The notes under the pieces: model-generated
What the model was told of the DNA's origin: nothing
Seen by the model: the letters and a program-made list of their open reading frames with translations, nothing else
Database searches by the model: none
Program-made: the position numbers and the translations under genes
From: Neoscytalidium dimidiatum
Lineage: Eukaryota; Ascomycota; Dothideomycetes; Botryosphaeriales; Botryosphaeriaceae
Reading direction: 5' to 3'
Length of the DNA stretch: 64,000 nt
Assembly (NCBI GenBank): GCA_037367355.1
Contig: CM074705.1
Span: 1,860,001-1,924,000, forward strand
Shown: positions 23,442 to 35,667 of the stretch, piece after piece
Layout: each line of letters begins with the position of its first letter
How positions within the stretch are numbered: position 1 is the first letter of the stretch

Positions 23442-24903
23442 ATGCCCATACCCATGTCTGCAACGGCAAGGGCTCGCCCGCAGAAGATCCCTGAAGACGA
23501 GGTCCCCGTATTCGCCGACCCGGAAATCGAGCGAAACATGGACGAGAGTCGTGATCCGCTTGAGGAGAGCGGCTGCACTCCCGACGACAGTGAAGAGGAA
23601 GAAATCATTGATGAGTCGGTTGCTGAGGATATGGACCGCTTCGAGGAGACATTCAAAGGCATTAACAAGCGTTACCGTCTCATCAACCGCATTGGCGAAG
23701 GTCCGCGCCGCTTCCCTTCCTCGAAAAGGCACTGCTGACAAACAGCCAGGCACCTTCTCAACCGTATACAAGGCCGAGGATCTGGAATATGACCTATATC
23801 AGAACGACTGGGATATGGAGGGAAAAGAGGATCCTGATGCTCAGTGGGACTCGTCGTCGGCGAAACGTCCCGGCAAGCGTAAGACTCGCTATGTCGCTAT
23901 CAAGAAAATCTACGTGACCAGCAGTCCCCTCCGTATCCTCAACGAGCTAGAGCTCCTCCACGATCTACGCAATTCTGACTCGGTCTGTCCCCTCATTACT
24001 GCATTCCGTCACCACGACCAGGTTGTAGCAATCCTCCCATACTTCCAGCACCACGACTTCAGAGAATACTACCGCGACATGGCTGTGCCTGACATGCGCC
24101 TTTACTTCCGTAGCCTGTTTACCGCTCTTAAGGCTGTCCACGAACATAACATCCTTCATCGCGACATCAAGCCTACGAATTTTCTATACGCCCCAGAGCA
24201 TGCACGCGGCGTTCTTGTTGACTTCGGCCTTGCAGAACGTGAGGGTACCGATTGGCACCTCTGCACCTGCCAACTGCGCACCAGCGAGCGTCAGCATAAG
24301 ATAGAGCATAGCGTGTATGCCAACACCACTGCTTCGAATCCCAACCATGTCCCCAGCTTCCCCAAAAATGATTCCCGGCCAAGCCGGCGTGCTAACCGCG
24401 CTGGAACCCGTGGTTTCCGTGCTCCGGAGGTTCTCCTCAAGTGCACAGCTCAAACAACTTCCATCGATATGTGGAGTGCTGGTGTAATCTTGCTCACTCT
24501 CCTTTCGCGGCGCTTTCCGTTTTTCCACAGTGCCGACGACATTGACGCCTTACTGGAGCTTACGGCCATCTTCGGCAAAGCTCGCATGCGCGAGACGGCT
24601 CTTCTCCATGGCCAGGTGTTCGAAACGAATATCCCAAGCTATAGCGAGGCCGGGCACGGTTTCGAGAAGATCATCCTATGGTGCACCAATCGCAACCAGA
24701 AGGACGAGATGGGTAGGAGAATCGGCCTGTCAAGAGAAGAGAAGGAGGCCATAGAGTTCCTGCAGCGTTGTTTGGAGTGTGACCCAAATAAGAGAATCAC
24801 AGCCGAAGAAGCGTTGCGACATCCGTTCATCCTTCGCGCGGATGAGCAGGAATATGAGGATGATGCCGGTGACGGGGACGTGGATCTGGTAAGCTCTCAG
24901 TGA
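23442..24903 (+). CDS. CDC7: Cdc7/Hsk1 replication-initiation kinase (DDK catalytic subunit), 470 aa
   Basis: Two exons, 23,442-23,700 and 23,750-24,903. The 49-nt intron (GCTGAC branch site) falls within the glycine loop, and joining gives INRIGEGTFSTVYKAED. The kinase domain starts near residue 78: catalytic lysine in VAIKK (about 138), HRDIKPTNFL (Asp about 225), VDFGLAE (244-248), GTRGFRAPEVLLK, and a C-terminal LECDPNKRITAEEALRHPF. The insert between the glycine loop and the lysine (about residues 98-132) and the long insert between DFG and APE are hallmarks of Cdc7. An acidic N-terminus precedes the domain. With Dbf4/Him1 it phosphorylates Mcm2-7 to fire origins. A second in-frame Met four codons later is an alternative start. 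Confidence 0.95.
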
Positions 24904-24988
24904 ATGGCAAGCTCTGAAGTGGAGTGTGTTTCTTTCTTAGGACCCTATATCGCATGGGTGCAGAATTTGCGTGTGCAAGAGCCCTGCT

Positions 24989-25014
24989 TCTCTCTCTCTC
25001 TCTCTCTCTCTCTC
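24989..25014. repeat. (TC)13 microsatellite
   Basis: Thirteen TC units about 85 bp downstream of the CDC7 stop codon, probably inside its 3' untranslated region. Confidence 0.95.
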
Positions 25015-27472
25015 TTTTGTCTTGTACCTATAGTGGGTTCTACATATGTGAGGGATTTAGCGGTCTGATGTTGTTACGAGTCTAACGAGGCATTGGGCAT
25101 TTTTGACGGCGCTTTGCTAATGGGAAAAAATTGCGGAATGCAGTAGCATTTCCGCTTTGCCGACCACTCCTTCCGAGAGGTTGATAGAGATACAATGGAA
25201 TAGCGTTCTTGGTCCTTTCAAATAATCTGGACTAGTTCGTGTCTCTATCTCAGGAAAATGGATAAGATCAACATTTTCATTCGGCCATAGGAAGGCGGGT
25301 GTCCTGCTGTGCCTCTTGTACGCAAGTTGTACCCACCGGGGGTAAAGATCCACAATATATTGCCTTTAGATGGCCGTAAGCACAGCGTTGGCGACCGGTC
25401 AGACGTTCGCCGTATTCGGTTAGATAAAAAAAAACAACGAGAAGAAAAAGTCGACGTCTAGGAGCTTCCTCCGGACGTGACTTGGATGACGTATCTACAC
25501 TCGCAGGATCTTTCCGCAAAGGGAAAACGTAGATGACATTATTGGTGAAGCGGAGCGGAAAGTGGAAGTGGTTGGGCAGCAATATGATGGATCGCGATGG
25601 CTCGGCTTTGACATGGAGATCCACGAGCCTGTGAAGCGATTGAAAACCATCACGGTGACGCTCTGAATGTTACTCGTGTGTCGGGATCCGGCATGGCAAT
25701 GAAATACCAATTCCACCAATTGTGATATTGGAGAGCCAGGAAAGCCGAGGAGACTTGATGGGATGGGACATCGCTGTCTTACTGCGCTAAGTATGTGTAC
25801 CAATCATGTCCCCCTCACGTACAAGCAGGTAAAACTTCTTCTTGTATTTTTGGGGGACACGGCGGATAGTAGGAGACTTTAGTCTTTGGCCCTTGATAGG
25901 ATAGCCCTAGAGGTCGAATCTCACAATATTAAAACCCCTGGCATGTTATGGCTCGTGGGCAGCGGAAGCAGCTGTCTGGATCTGCACGTCGGATCGTAAT
26001 TTCGACACTTGCGTCCAGACTGTCCGTAAGACGTCCTTTCTTTTACGGCCCGAATGGCCAACTCATAAGTGAACAGCAGAAGAACGCGGGAAGAAGACCT
26101 CGAGGCAATCTGGCTAACACCCGGTCAGACGCGTCCCACCAAGGCCGGCAGGCTCATTGAGAAAGATGTTATGGTCTTCAGTGGACCGACGAGAGAATAT
26201 TTCGTTTCTATCAATCATCCTGTGGCCCGGCGCCAAGCAGCCATCAAAGAGCAGGTACTGACGGACGGCGGGTAAGTTTTCGCACACCGACAAAGCTTGC
26301 TTCACGATATCGGCAAAGATCCGACGAAGGAGACGCATCGCAGCTGCAGCTGTTGGATGACGTCGGCATGGGACATGGGCCATCCCTGCAGCAGATCAAC
26401 GTGGTGGAGCGCTGTTGTGTGAAGAGGACCCCTGCAGGCACCCGCACCGGCACCAGGAGGAGGCCCTTTGCTCCTCGCCCATGGCCCTATTCGTCTCGAG
26501 TCGTGCCATGGCCCCCTCGCTTCGTTGGCCGTAGTGTTTCTTTTTTTTTTTTTTTTTCCAATCGCTGCCGTTTGGCTGCCCCTGGTCTGGGCGGTGGCCG
26601 GGCAGCACTGCGCCGCCCACCGTCCGCAGCCCTGCTTCGACAGCCAGCGACCAGGCCGCCTTGCTCTGACAGCAGCTTCCGGGACCCTGAGCGCGGAGAC
26701 CCGGCTGCGTGGCAGGGGGAGGCGGCCGCAAGATGCTCAGATGATCAAAATCAGATGGCGGCCGGCCGGCAGCTGACTGAGAGTGCGGCCGGGGACAGGG
26801 CACGACAACGCACAACTGCTGCGGGGGATGGGATTTCCTGGCGGCCCGTCTTTGGTGCGGCCAGCAGCCCGCCGCCCAGAGACGTTCTGGAATTCCTGTC
26901 AAACACATGCTCGCCGACCATTGGCCCCTGCGGCTCCGCTGCTGTTGGTGGGCGCGTCAGATGAAGGAGCATGCCGATTTAATTGCAGGCATGGCGCAAC
27001 GCCTTCCGACTTTCTGCCCTGCCCTTCCCTGTCTCCACATGGCTCGTCGCCCTTCGCCGTGCCGTAGCTGCGCGCCACACCCCGGCCCCTGCAACGCCTG
27101 GCGAGGAAATGGTACCACGCCCATGCGCACACGCGCGAGCTTCAACTACCACAAACTACAATCTCATTGCCTAGCGCCCAACCGAAACGCCACTGCCACT
27201 CGGCTATCCTCGCGCTGGTCTTGAGCCTGACAGGGAAGACTCCTCGCGTTGCCGCCTCACTCACTGACGTTGGAAAATGCGTAGCTCTCGTCTGCCTGCG
27301 AAACAGCGGTCAGGCCGCGCACATCTTGTTGCCATGCCCGTGTTCCTTACTCTTTTTTCGCCGAGTAAAACACCTTGATACATGCGTTGCATTGCCTTTT
27401 CCCGAAATATCCTCATGTTAACGCCAAGAATCGCACTTCACTTTGCAAACGGTGCAAGTGGTATATAAATGA

Positions 27473-27496
27473 CCCCCCCTAAAAAAAAAGGGGGGG
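27473..27496. repeat. C7-T-A9-G7 inverted homopolymer tract
   Basis: Seven C, one T, nine A and seven G in direct succession; the C and G runs can pair as a hairpin with an A-rich loop. It lies 86 bp beyond the permease stop codon, i.e. at its transcript 3' end. Whether it acts in 3' end formation is not known. Confidence 0.85.
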
Positions 27497-27581
27497 AGGT
27501 AGAAAAAGACTCGCTTGCTGTCAACGCCGCGGATGCCGAGAATCTAAGGAAACACTGGAAAGTCTTGCCTAATGTGAGACT

Positions 27582-29682
27582 TCACGGGAAGTTCATGTCA
27601 TCGGGATCGTCAGTAGGAAGCATGTCGATGAGGTCCTTAGTACGGGGGCCGGTGTACTTCCTGCATCACAAACCTGGTTAGCAGCCGGAACAGACGGTGA
27701 GCAATTCTTCTGGCCGATGACGTACTTCCTCGCCCCAATCCACCACCAACCCAAGCTGAACAGCCCAACGAATCCCGCAACGCATATAGCGTAGTTCATG
27801 TTAGTAGGCGTGACTGGCTTCGTGGTCGGGAAGAATAAAATGACGCTTATGAAGATGACCCACGAGCATGCAATAAGGTTCACTGGCTTGCTCCAGATAC
27901 CCATTGTGTACGGCCCAGGGATAAAGCGCACACGGTTCTCGTAGACCCTATGCGCTACGATTACTGCGACGTAACTGAGGTCCAAGGCTGGCGCGCAGAT
28001 GTTAAAAATGGCGACGATCGTGAGAGTGCTCCCAATCCCAATGAGATCAAGGCAACTACAGAACACGACGACGAGCCAGACCGCGTTGACAGGCGTTCCA
28101 GTATATTTGTTGATCTTGCACCAGAAGCTGCCGCGAATTAGCTCAACGTCTAGTCTCGAAATTATTCAGCAAGGTACCTTGAAAATGGAAGAGCATCGTC
28201 ACGAGCGAATGCGTAGCACATCCGGGCATTGGCCAGCATGGCGGAGCATCCCGTGAAAAACTGAACCAGAATAACGAAGAACCACATCACAGTCCCTCCA
28301 GTCCTACCGCCTGCGTTAAGAAAGATTTGCGCAACTGGAAGCCCTGTGGGCGAATTAACGATGGCATCATAGTCATTGAGACAGAAGCAGAAGGTGACTG
28401 TGAGCATCCACCCCACAAGCCCTGAAACAAGGATAGCCAATCTGATAGCAACCGGTCCTCGGATTGCAGCATCATGGGTCTCCTCCGACATGCTTTACTT
28501 GCGGTCAGCTGCAGGCTCTTTTCCCCATGCAGTACATGTCAGGCTTACTGTGTCGTTCCGTCATAATCAGTCATCGTCCAGGCTACTGAGAGGAACCTGC
28601 TATGCGGTCAGTCGATGATCCTGCGCGATTTCGGGGACAACGAACCCTAGCAGGAAAGAGAACCCCTTACTTCCCCAGCCAGAGCCGTCGGAGACTTCGG
28701 TGAAGACCCATTCGGCACTTCTCTTGTTGGGAGTAAGCACTAGCAATGCAATGCAGATGCTAATGGATGCCAAGACTGTGTTGGCTGTCAGTAACCCATA
28801 AACCAGGTTCACAGATCTCTAGAGCTTACTGTTAATTGGGGCGAACCAGAGAATGATCTTGTGCAGCGCCCTGGTGGTGAGTGAACAGATAGTGCCAAAG
28901 AGACAGAGAATCAATATTGCAAGAAGGACCGTTTGCAACGCCGACCTATGAAAAGTCAGTCAGATAAGGGGTCACCGGCATATGAGTGGTGACATACGGT
29001 GTGAAGGACGCAGAGCCATCTTCTAATGTGGAGGAATTCATGACTGCAGCAGCGAAGATCATCTGTGAGATGGTATAGGCCAAACTGGCAACGCCGGCTG
29101 CTTGGCCAAGGAAGTTGCACCAGCCGATAACCCATGCCCATATGGCTACATGTTCTGGTGGCACGACGTGCTTGGTAACAAAATACATTCCACCCGCAGT
29201 TGGATACGCAGAGACCAGCTCGGCAACTAAGGGAGTCAGTTCATGAATGGAGTGGACTGCCTACAGAGAGATATACCTGAACTTGCTATGCACATAGCCA
29301 TAACACTACCAATGAACCAAGCCCATACTGCGGTGGCTGGACCGCCGGCAGCGATGGGGCTGCCAAAGGTAGCCGGTACGGAGCCTAGAACACCGAGGAT
29401 AGAAATGGCATAGGATACTGTGGACCATTTGTTGAACTCTCGTCTCAATTCCTGTCGAGTGGAGGGTAAGCTTCAGGGGGGGGAAAAAAAAAGGCAGGGC
29501 CAAGATGGGCGCACTTGATTATAGCCGATGCGTGCCAGCAGACGCTCGTCGTCGTTCTGAATGCTTGCCATTACTCGTTGGCTTGAGGAATTCGGGGCTT
29601 TCCTTGGGTCCTGCTGAGGTTGCTTGACCGTGGCGGATGGCTGCTGGATGCCGCTGTCAGTCTTGGACGGCGGAGAGTCCAT
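27582..29682 (-). CDS. Amino-acid/GABA permease of the APC superfamily, 553 aa
   Basis: Nine exons: 29,515-29,682, 29,277-29,451, 28,998-29,226, 28,830-28,945, 28,646-28,775, 28,549-28,596, 28,178-28,492, 27,726-28,127 and 27,582-27,660. The eight introns are 49-65 nt, and all junctions keep frame. The hydrophilic N-terminus of about 56 residues is followed by about twelve membrane spans. Family marks: ELRREFNKWSTVSYAISILG (start of TM1), GSVPATFGSPIAAGGPATAVW, VAELVSAYPTAGGMYF, WVIGWCNFLGQAAGVAS, FLSVAWTMTDYDGTTHMSEE (strongly conserved in the fungal UGA4/GABA and choline permease group) and PFSSFWCKINKYTGTPVNAVW. The protein imports amino acids, GABA or polyamines with protons across the plasma or vacuolar membrane; the exact substrate cannot be read from sequence. 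The C-terminal tail is short and acidic. Confidence 0.92.
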
Positions 29683-31592
29683 TGTCGACGAGGAGCAGCG
29701 GGCTAGCGATTGGGGGCCTGAGAAAGAGAGAGGGGTGGGGGAAGGCAATTTTTCAGAGAGAACAGCAGAAAGCGCGGCGGCCCAGAGTCAGGCGGTAGAG
29801 GGTGGATTTCAGGAAAGAGTAGACGGACCTTTAGAACTCACAGCCGAAAAGTTAATAATAGGGCAGCTCTGGGAGCAGATTAGAGAGAGGGTCTAGTCAG
29901 AAGCGACGACACGTGCGCATGGGAGCAGGAAGCTAGGGCATGTGGGGGCCCGGGATGCTGGAGTCGAGAGCGTGTCGAGATGATTTGAGGAGTGAGTTTG
30001 GCGCGGGCAGCGGGCGGCGGGCAGCTTAGCGGGCAGCAGCTCAGCAAGCCTGGCGCAGCCGCAGCGAAGCCGAGCGGGCAGCAACTTACCTGGCGCGCGG
30101 GACGCCGGCGGGCAGCCCACTGAAGATGGCCATGACGCCCGTTGCGTGAAACGGCCAGGGATCTCCTGCAGATCCTTGGGCGAGCGCCGCGACGTCTGGC
30201 GGTGAGTAGGTAGCTTCCAGCGTTCTGTCATCATACAAACCGCGCCCTCGCTCCTCCCATCCAAAGGCACATCAGGCGGCCACGGCATGCCCATGCCACT
30301 GCCAATGCCAGCCTCGGCCTCCGGTTACCTCTGTTGCTATAACCTGCATGCCCCCCCCCTCTCTCCCTCCCTCTCTCTCTCTCTCTCTCTCTCTTCCTCT
30401 TTTTCCAGCAGTTACTGTGCCGCCATCGTCAAGCGCATGGCGGTGTCCGTGCTGTGCGTGGCAAGAGCCGCCAAATTTCGTCGTCGTATACGATGAGAGG
30501 TGAGGCCCAATGCGTCTATCCACCCGACTCCCCGCTTCACCGCACGTTCTGCCAGACCCGGCGCCATGGCTGCTGGTTCGAGAAGCGAAGTCGGCCGCGT
30601 TCCAAATCTCGATGTCTCACGGCTCACCGCATGCCAAGCCGTGCGTCCGCCTGCAGTTGTGACGTCCGCAGTCTGCACATCCTCGACACCCTGCCCTGCC
30701 CTACCGGGCTGGTCCCGCCCTGTCCTGCGGAGCCTTCGCCCTATGGATGTATGTGCCGGTCCCGTGCTGCGAAGAAGTCTGCAGCGTAGATCAGTCAATC
30801 CGCCTCACAGCCCTGCCATGTCTCATCGCCGCGCAATGCTGGCGCCAGCACGACCCTCATGTCGGCCTCGTCGTTCTGGCTGACGCGCTGTACACTGCGC
30901 GAACCCACTTACTCACGAGCTACCAGCCACCAAAGCTGTCACCCGCCGAGCCGCATCCGTTCATCACCAGCTTCATACCAATCCTTGTGACCGCCCGTCA
31001 GTGTAGCTGTAGCCTAGAATGCGTCTTTAAGCACCCAAATATTCCGATGAGAGGATGCAGGAAAGGATGCGTCGTATTTGGGCTTCGTTCCTTCGTTTGA
31101 CGTGCAGCCAAGTGTTTCGATAGCCCCTCTGGCATGTGCAACGGCGGGCCCAGCTTAGAGCTGACACTATCCTGTGCCCCACCACCTACAAGCAGCCTTT
31201 TAGAATTGTCGGTCGCCGTCGGGGAGAATGACCCGCGCCCATGAAAATTGCGCATGCAACGATCGTATAGAAAAACAAGTTCAGCAAGTGTCAAGTCAAG
31301 TGAATTTGATCAATGTTGGTTGGCAACCGGTCCAAGAAAAGTCATGTGCTGGGGATATCAACAAACGCCACCCTTTCTGGCCGCCTTCCGCGTCCCTCAT
31401 CAAAGTGAAAATATGCGCTCAGAAAATTTCAACCTAAGAGCAAAAACTCGCCAAGCATCCGAAGAGAACAGCAGAACTCATCACGGGGCCAATACTCTCC
31501 CGCTGTCCACCACCCTGCTCTACTCGCGCCCCGCGCACGCAGCAAGGCTTGCATGCAACGTAACACGCCATGAGACATCACCCGTTGACCCA
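29683..31592. other. Intergenic, 1.9 kb
   Basis: Contains the permease promoter and the VID27 3' end. A GCGGGCAGC-like short repeat occurs at about 30,000-30,110 and a CT tract at 30,371-30,394. No gene seen. Confidence 0.55.
30371..30394. repeat. (CT)12 microsatellite
   Basis: Twelve CT units preceded by a C8 run and CTCC-rich DNA, about 0.7 kb upstream of the permease start codon. Confidence 0.93.
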
Positions 31593-34186
31593 CTAGTATG
31601 GGCTATTGACAATGTCGTTACGCGAGAGATAGTTCCCTCTACCGCTCTTCCGCGGCGTGCCGATCCGCGACGGCGAGGCAATGCTCTCGCGTGTAGGCCG
31701 CCGAAGTGCACGCTTCGCCACCATGTTGACCTCGTTGGGGAGCGCCACAATGAGGTTCTTGTCTGATCCGTATCTGAAATTGTCCGCCTTGACCTCCTCA
31801 GCATAGCGCTTGATGCTGTAGGGATCCCTGCGGCCTGCAAGCACCTTCTTCATGCTCCACGTCACAACGAAGGGTCCGGTTGCAGTGACAATAGTCGTCT
31901 CGGTGCTGTCAACACCTGTGTTGAACCGAGCCGGAGTGAAGGAGATCGGCGCCTTCGTCTCGTGCTGGAACTGAGCCACATGGCTGGGTGTCAAAGCCAG
32001 GCGGCGCGGCTGCGGTTTCGCGTCCTTGGGAAACGCTTTCTCGAATCCGAGCTGGCCTTCGTTCTTGCCGTCTTTCTGCAGAGCATCGATCAAAAGGAGA
32101 TATGTGCGTGTTGTCGCAAGTACCCATCGGCCGTCAGCAGATACATCGATGCCGATGATGGGATCACCGATAGCAGGTAGAGCTGTTTTTGCATTGATTC
32201 CAAGACGGTCAAACATGCGAATCTCGCCCTTGTTGGAAGCAACAGCAATATAGCCCTTTTCCGTCGTCGCGGCGGCAGAGAAATCATTCTTCCCCCTGTA
32301 TTGCTTCAAATCCGAGTCGACTAACTTGTTGCCCGATAGACGAGGATCTATGCGATACAAAGCGTTGTGAGATAAGCCCAGGATGGTCTGCTCTCCAGTC
32401 ATTTGGGAGTATTTCTGTTGCTAATCAGCTGTAGAACAGAGAAACTCGGTCTCTCATCTGCTTACCTTCTCTGGTGCGAAGATATCGACGGGAATGTCCT
32501 CGTGCACCTTCCACTCGTCCACGATCTGACCACGCTCGAGGTCCATGCGATACAGCGAATGTGGATCATTAGGGTTCTGCAGAATCATGTTCCGGTCCTC
32601 CATATGGAGCATAACCTTCTTAGGGCTGAAGAGCTTGCCCTTCGGAGTCTCAACCTTGGAAATGTTCGTGGTGAACTCTAACTGATTGTCGTCTGTGTGC
32701 CTGAAGACGCCGATCTTTGAGCCTCGAACAACGAATGAGCGGTCATGCTTGTAGCCGACAGCCAACTGAGAGTTGACGTTGCCGTCCTTATCCCTGGTCA
32801 AGACATCATCCTGCTCCTCATCAGAGTCGTAGTTCTCGCTACGTCTGCCACTATCATCCTCCTCATCAGACTGCTGTGGCTCATCATCATCATCATCATC
32901 ACCATCCTCTTCATCTCTATCACCCTCCTTTTCATCCTCCATCGTCAGGTCCTGGAAAGCCTCCATCACATAGTCGCGTTCGTCGTCTTTAGCTTTGAGC
33001 CACTTGGTCTGGTTGAGATGTTCCCATAGGGCCTGCATGAGACCGCCCTGGAATCTTTCTTCCACCTCCTGGTTCTTGAAGCGAAGAAGCCACGAGTATG
33101 CTGAGCCATCTTCTGTGTAATGATTGAAAATGAAAGATAGATACTCGAAGTTGAAGACCGGGTTAATATCCGGAACCACCGGCTGACCCAGCCACTCCCT
33201 CTCCTCACCGGTGATCTGCAGCCAGTAGTTCCAGTCGCCCGTCTCAACAACAGACGCTTTGACGGCGTGGTCTTGCAGAATAAAGGCGCCTGACTCAAAG
33301 TCAAAGAGATGCAACTCAGCGATTTCGTTAGCGAGCACCTCACGACTCTCCGGCTGTGCACGGGCCGGAGGGGCGGCTGTCGCCTTCGAGGCCTTGATCG
33401 GGGTGTCGGCATGTGCAGAAGGCTTGGAAACCATTGTGTCGATGGTGGTAGGTGGATCGAGACTAAAACTAGACCTGGCTATCTCAGGTGACGCGAGCGG
33501 CGAGCGTATCCTTGGGCTCGATACCGGGCTGGCGTCTGGGATAGCTTCCTCCTCAAACGAGAACTGCCTGAGATCCTGCTCGGTAGCGTGCTGATGGCTT
33601 CTTCGAAACTTCCTCTCGTATTGGCACTGAACAGCGACGAGCTCGAATGTTGCGATAGTTGATGGTTGGACGGAGCCGTCACACACGAACTCCCAAAGGT
33701 CGCCTTCGTCACCGCTCAGGTCCTTCCACGCAAAGACCTTCTCGCCGGTTTGTCTCACGTCGGTGCGGAAGCGTAGGGCCTCGTCGAGTAGGAAAGTGCG
33801 CTCGTCTTTCTCCGCGCCCAAGCCGTCGGCGGCAGGGTCTTCTTCGTCGTCCTCTCCGAGCAGTTCACGCTCTCCTTCCTCGTATGCGCGCTGGATGACG
33901 AGCTGGTATTGGAAGTCTTGGCCGGTACGACGGATAGAGGCGGCGGCGTCCTTGAAGATCAGTTCGGAGTAGCCTTTCACAGACAGCGGGCGAACGAGGT
34001 AGAGCTGGCCCTGTGGCACTTCGATGATGGATTCCTTAGAGCTGTCACCGAAGAGGAACTTGCTGACTGTGGCCAAAGACGGTTAGCAGGCGATCGCGAA
34101 ACGCAAAACTCGGTTGCTCAGGCGAAGGAGGGGTGTGGTGGGGCAGCGGAGGTAGAAGCAGCTGTACCATTCCGTAGCATGAACAT
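31593..34186 (-). CDS. VID27: VID27 family protein, 813 aa
   Basis: Three exons: 34,168-34,186 (19 nt, MFMLRN), 32,466-34,066 and 31,593-32,414, with introns of 101 and 51 nt. Joining exon 1 gives MFMLRNVSKFLFGDSSKES, the conserved family start. The N-terminal half contains the family's PH-like region with LWEFVCDG; a strongly acidic Asp/Glu tract (about residues 395-440) separates it from the C-terminal WD-like beta-propeller (GNVNSQLAVGYKHDRSFVVRG, IGIDVSADGRWVLATTRTYLLLID, WSMKKVLAGRRDPYSIKRY). In yeast Vid27 is a cytoplasmic protein linked by name to vacuolar import and degradation of gluconeogenic enzymes; its biochemical role is unknown. The length (yeast 782) fits. Confidence 0.94.
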
Positions 34187-34963
34187 GTCGGCGGAAGCGC
34201 AGCGACGACTGTTGAAGACTCAGAGTTGCTCTGTGCTGAAGATGAAGACCCGGGTCAAAGCCCCATATGACGCGCAGGCTGCAGCGTGCGCAGAAAGTGG
34301 TGTCCCGTCCGCTGCCCCAAAGACATCATACCCTCGTTTCGCTTAGCGTTACTAGGGAAACCGGGCAGCAATCACCGCGCACCCAACGCCACATCCTCCC
34401 GCTCCAAGGCACTTGACCTCCGCCATGGCCGTCCAGCATTCACTGATAGGCTGTTGGAACAAAGCTTTTCGAGATAGTGCTGAACTTGTCCATCACATTC
34501 TGCTACGGCACACTAGTATCCGGAAATCTATCATATGTGCCGATAGGACAGTTGACCAAGCTCTAAGAAACAACCAAAAGGCCATAAACGGTGGTGAAGT
34601 TATCATTGAGATGTGGGCATTTCAGTATAACGGTTGTTTTAGGTTTGAACAATCGCTCTGGTTGCTCCTGACCTTAAAATTGTGCTTTGTTGTCACTACT
34701 TGCTGGCCAGCTTTTTATGGTGTGCACTTTGCCGCAACTGCAGATACGGTGCTGTCGGTCATACATTCCTTTTGTGCCTGTCCGGTTTCTTCCAACCTCC
34801 AGGCTTCCGCACGAAGTTCTCCTTGATATCCCATATAGAGCCAATCTTTCAGTAGCCGATGCAATGGCATGCAGCTTTCATGGATCTCATGTCAGAACCG
34901 TCTGATCCCATCGACAATATTGTACAGTCTGTAATTCCATAAAATCCGATCATCCTGTATCCC
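34187..34963. other. Intergenic, 777 bp
   Basis: VID27 promoter side and uS17m 3' side. One open frame of 137 codons (34,413-34,826, +) has no recognisable features and is not called. Confidence 0.55.
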
Positions 34964-35667
34964 TCAGATACCTTTTGCGCCTCTCGCGACATCTTCAGCA
35001 ACAGAAGCAGCCAACTTCTGAACCTTCTCCACATTCCGCTCGTTCTCCACGCCCTTCTTCTCGTATCTGTCGGCTTTGGTGGCGTTGTGCCTCGCCCTTT
35101 CGTTGATTGGCGGCATAGGCTGTTTCGGGTTTCCTGTCCGTACGATTCCCGCATTCTCAGCTCGCTTTCGTGCGTCTGCAAGGCGCTCCGGTAGTTCTGC
35201 CAACCAATTCTCTTCCGTTGCGGTCCTCCTGACACGATCGAGAGCCGTTGCGCGCCCAAACGCAGCCTGTCTGATGTCCTTCCCTAGCCTCTCGTCAATG
35301 AGCTGTTGCTGGCGTTTCTCTTCGCTCGGTATGGGTGGTCTTTCTTCAATAGCTGGACCAAACGGAGCCACGATGCTGGTAACAACATGGTGAACGTGTT
35401 TTGAGGTCCTCCAACCATTACGCAAGGTAACTACGTCGCCTTCTCTTACCGATTCGGTCGGATCTGAGACGAGGACGTGATAGGGCGCGGGGAAATTCTG
35501 GCTTCTCCATCAGCACACAGGTTGCGAAGCATAGTGAATAAACCAACTTTGCGAATGTGCTTGTCCCATTTCTGACCTGGTATGCGCACTTTGACCGTTT
35601 TCATCATCTTGCCTGCCGACACGACAACGCCCGTGAACTGGCGATAAGCGTTTCCCGGTGTCGGCAT
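34964..35667 (-). CDS. Mitochondrial small-subunit ribosomal protein uS17m, 217 aa
   Basis: Two exons, 35,548-35,667 and 34,964-35,497, with a 50-nt intron. The N-terminal 85 residues form the S17 OB-fold: FTGVVVSAGKMMKTVKVRI, WDKHIRK, then NFPAPYHVLVSDPTESVREGDVV (the intron falls between the last two). This is the rRNA-binding core of bacterial S17. A charged C-terminal extension of about 130 residues, rich in Arg, Glu and Lys and probably helical, is typical of fungal mitochondrial S17. A classic presequence is not obvious; the first residues MPTPGNAYRQ are short and weakly basic. The GTAAGA inside exon 2 (codons for Val-Arg in SVREGD) is not used as a donor because the frame and the conserved domain continue through it. 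Confidence 0.87.

Larger units (their letters stand above)
24904..27581. other. Intergenic, 2.7 kb, no supported gene
   Basis: Lies between the 3' ends of CDC7 and the permease gene. It holds a (TC)n tract at 24,989-25,014, a T17 run near 26,540, CGG/GCC-rich DNA around 26,560-26,760 and a C7-T-A9-G7 inverted tract at 27,473. Overlapping frames of 70-200 codons show no domains. No gene can be supported. Confidence 0.55.

Noticed and set aside
23209..23749. Upstream extension of the CDC7 frame from 23,209
   Set aside because: The frame runs through the CND1 5' region and the CDC7 intron in the wrong phase; the spliced exon 23,442-23,700 gives the conserved glycine loop.
26353..26972. Overlapping 170-203 codon frames in CGG-rich DNA
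   Set aside because: Low-complexity composition, mutually overlapping on both strands, no motif; considered spacer.
35441..35454. GTAAGA donor-like site inside uS17m exon 2
   Set aside because: The S17 domain continues in frame through it (SVREGDVV), so splicing there would remove conserved sequence.
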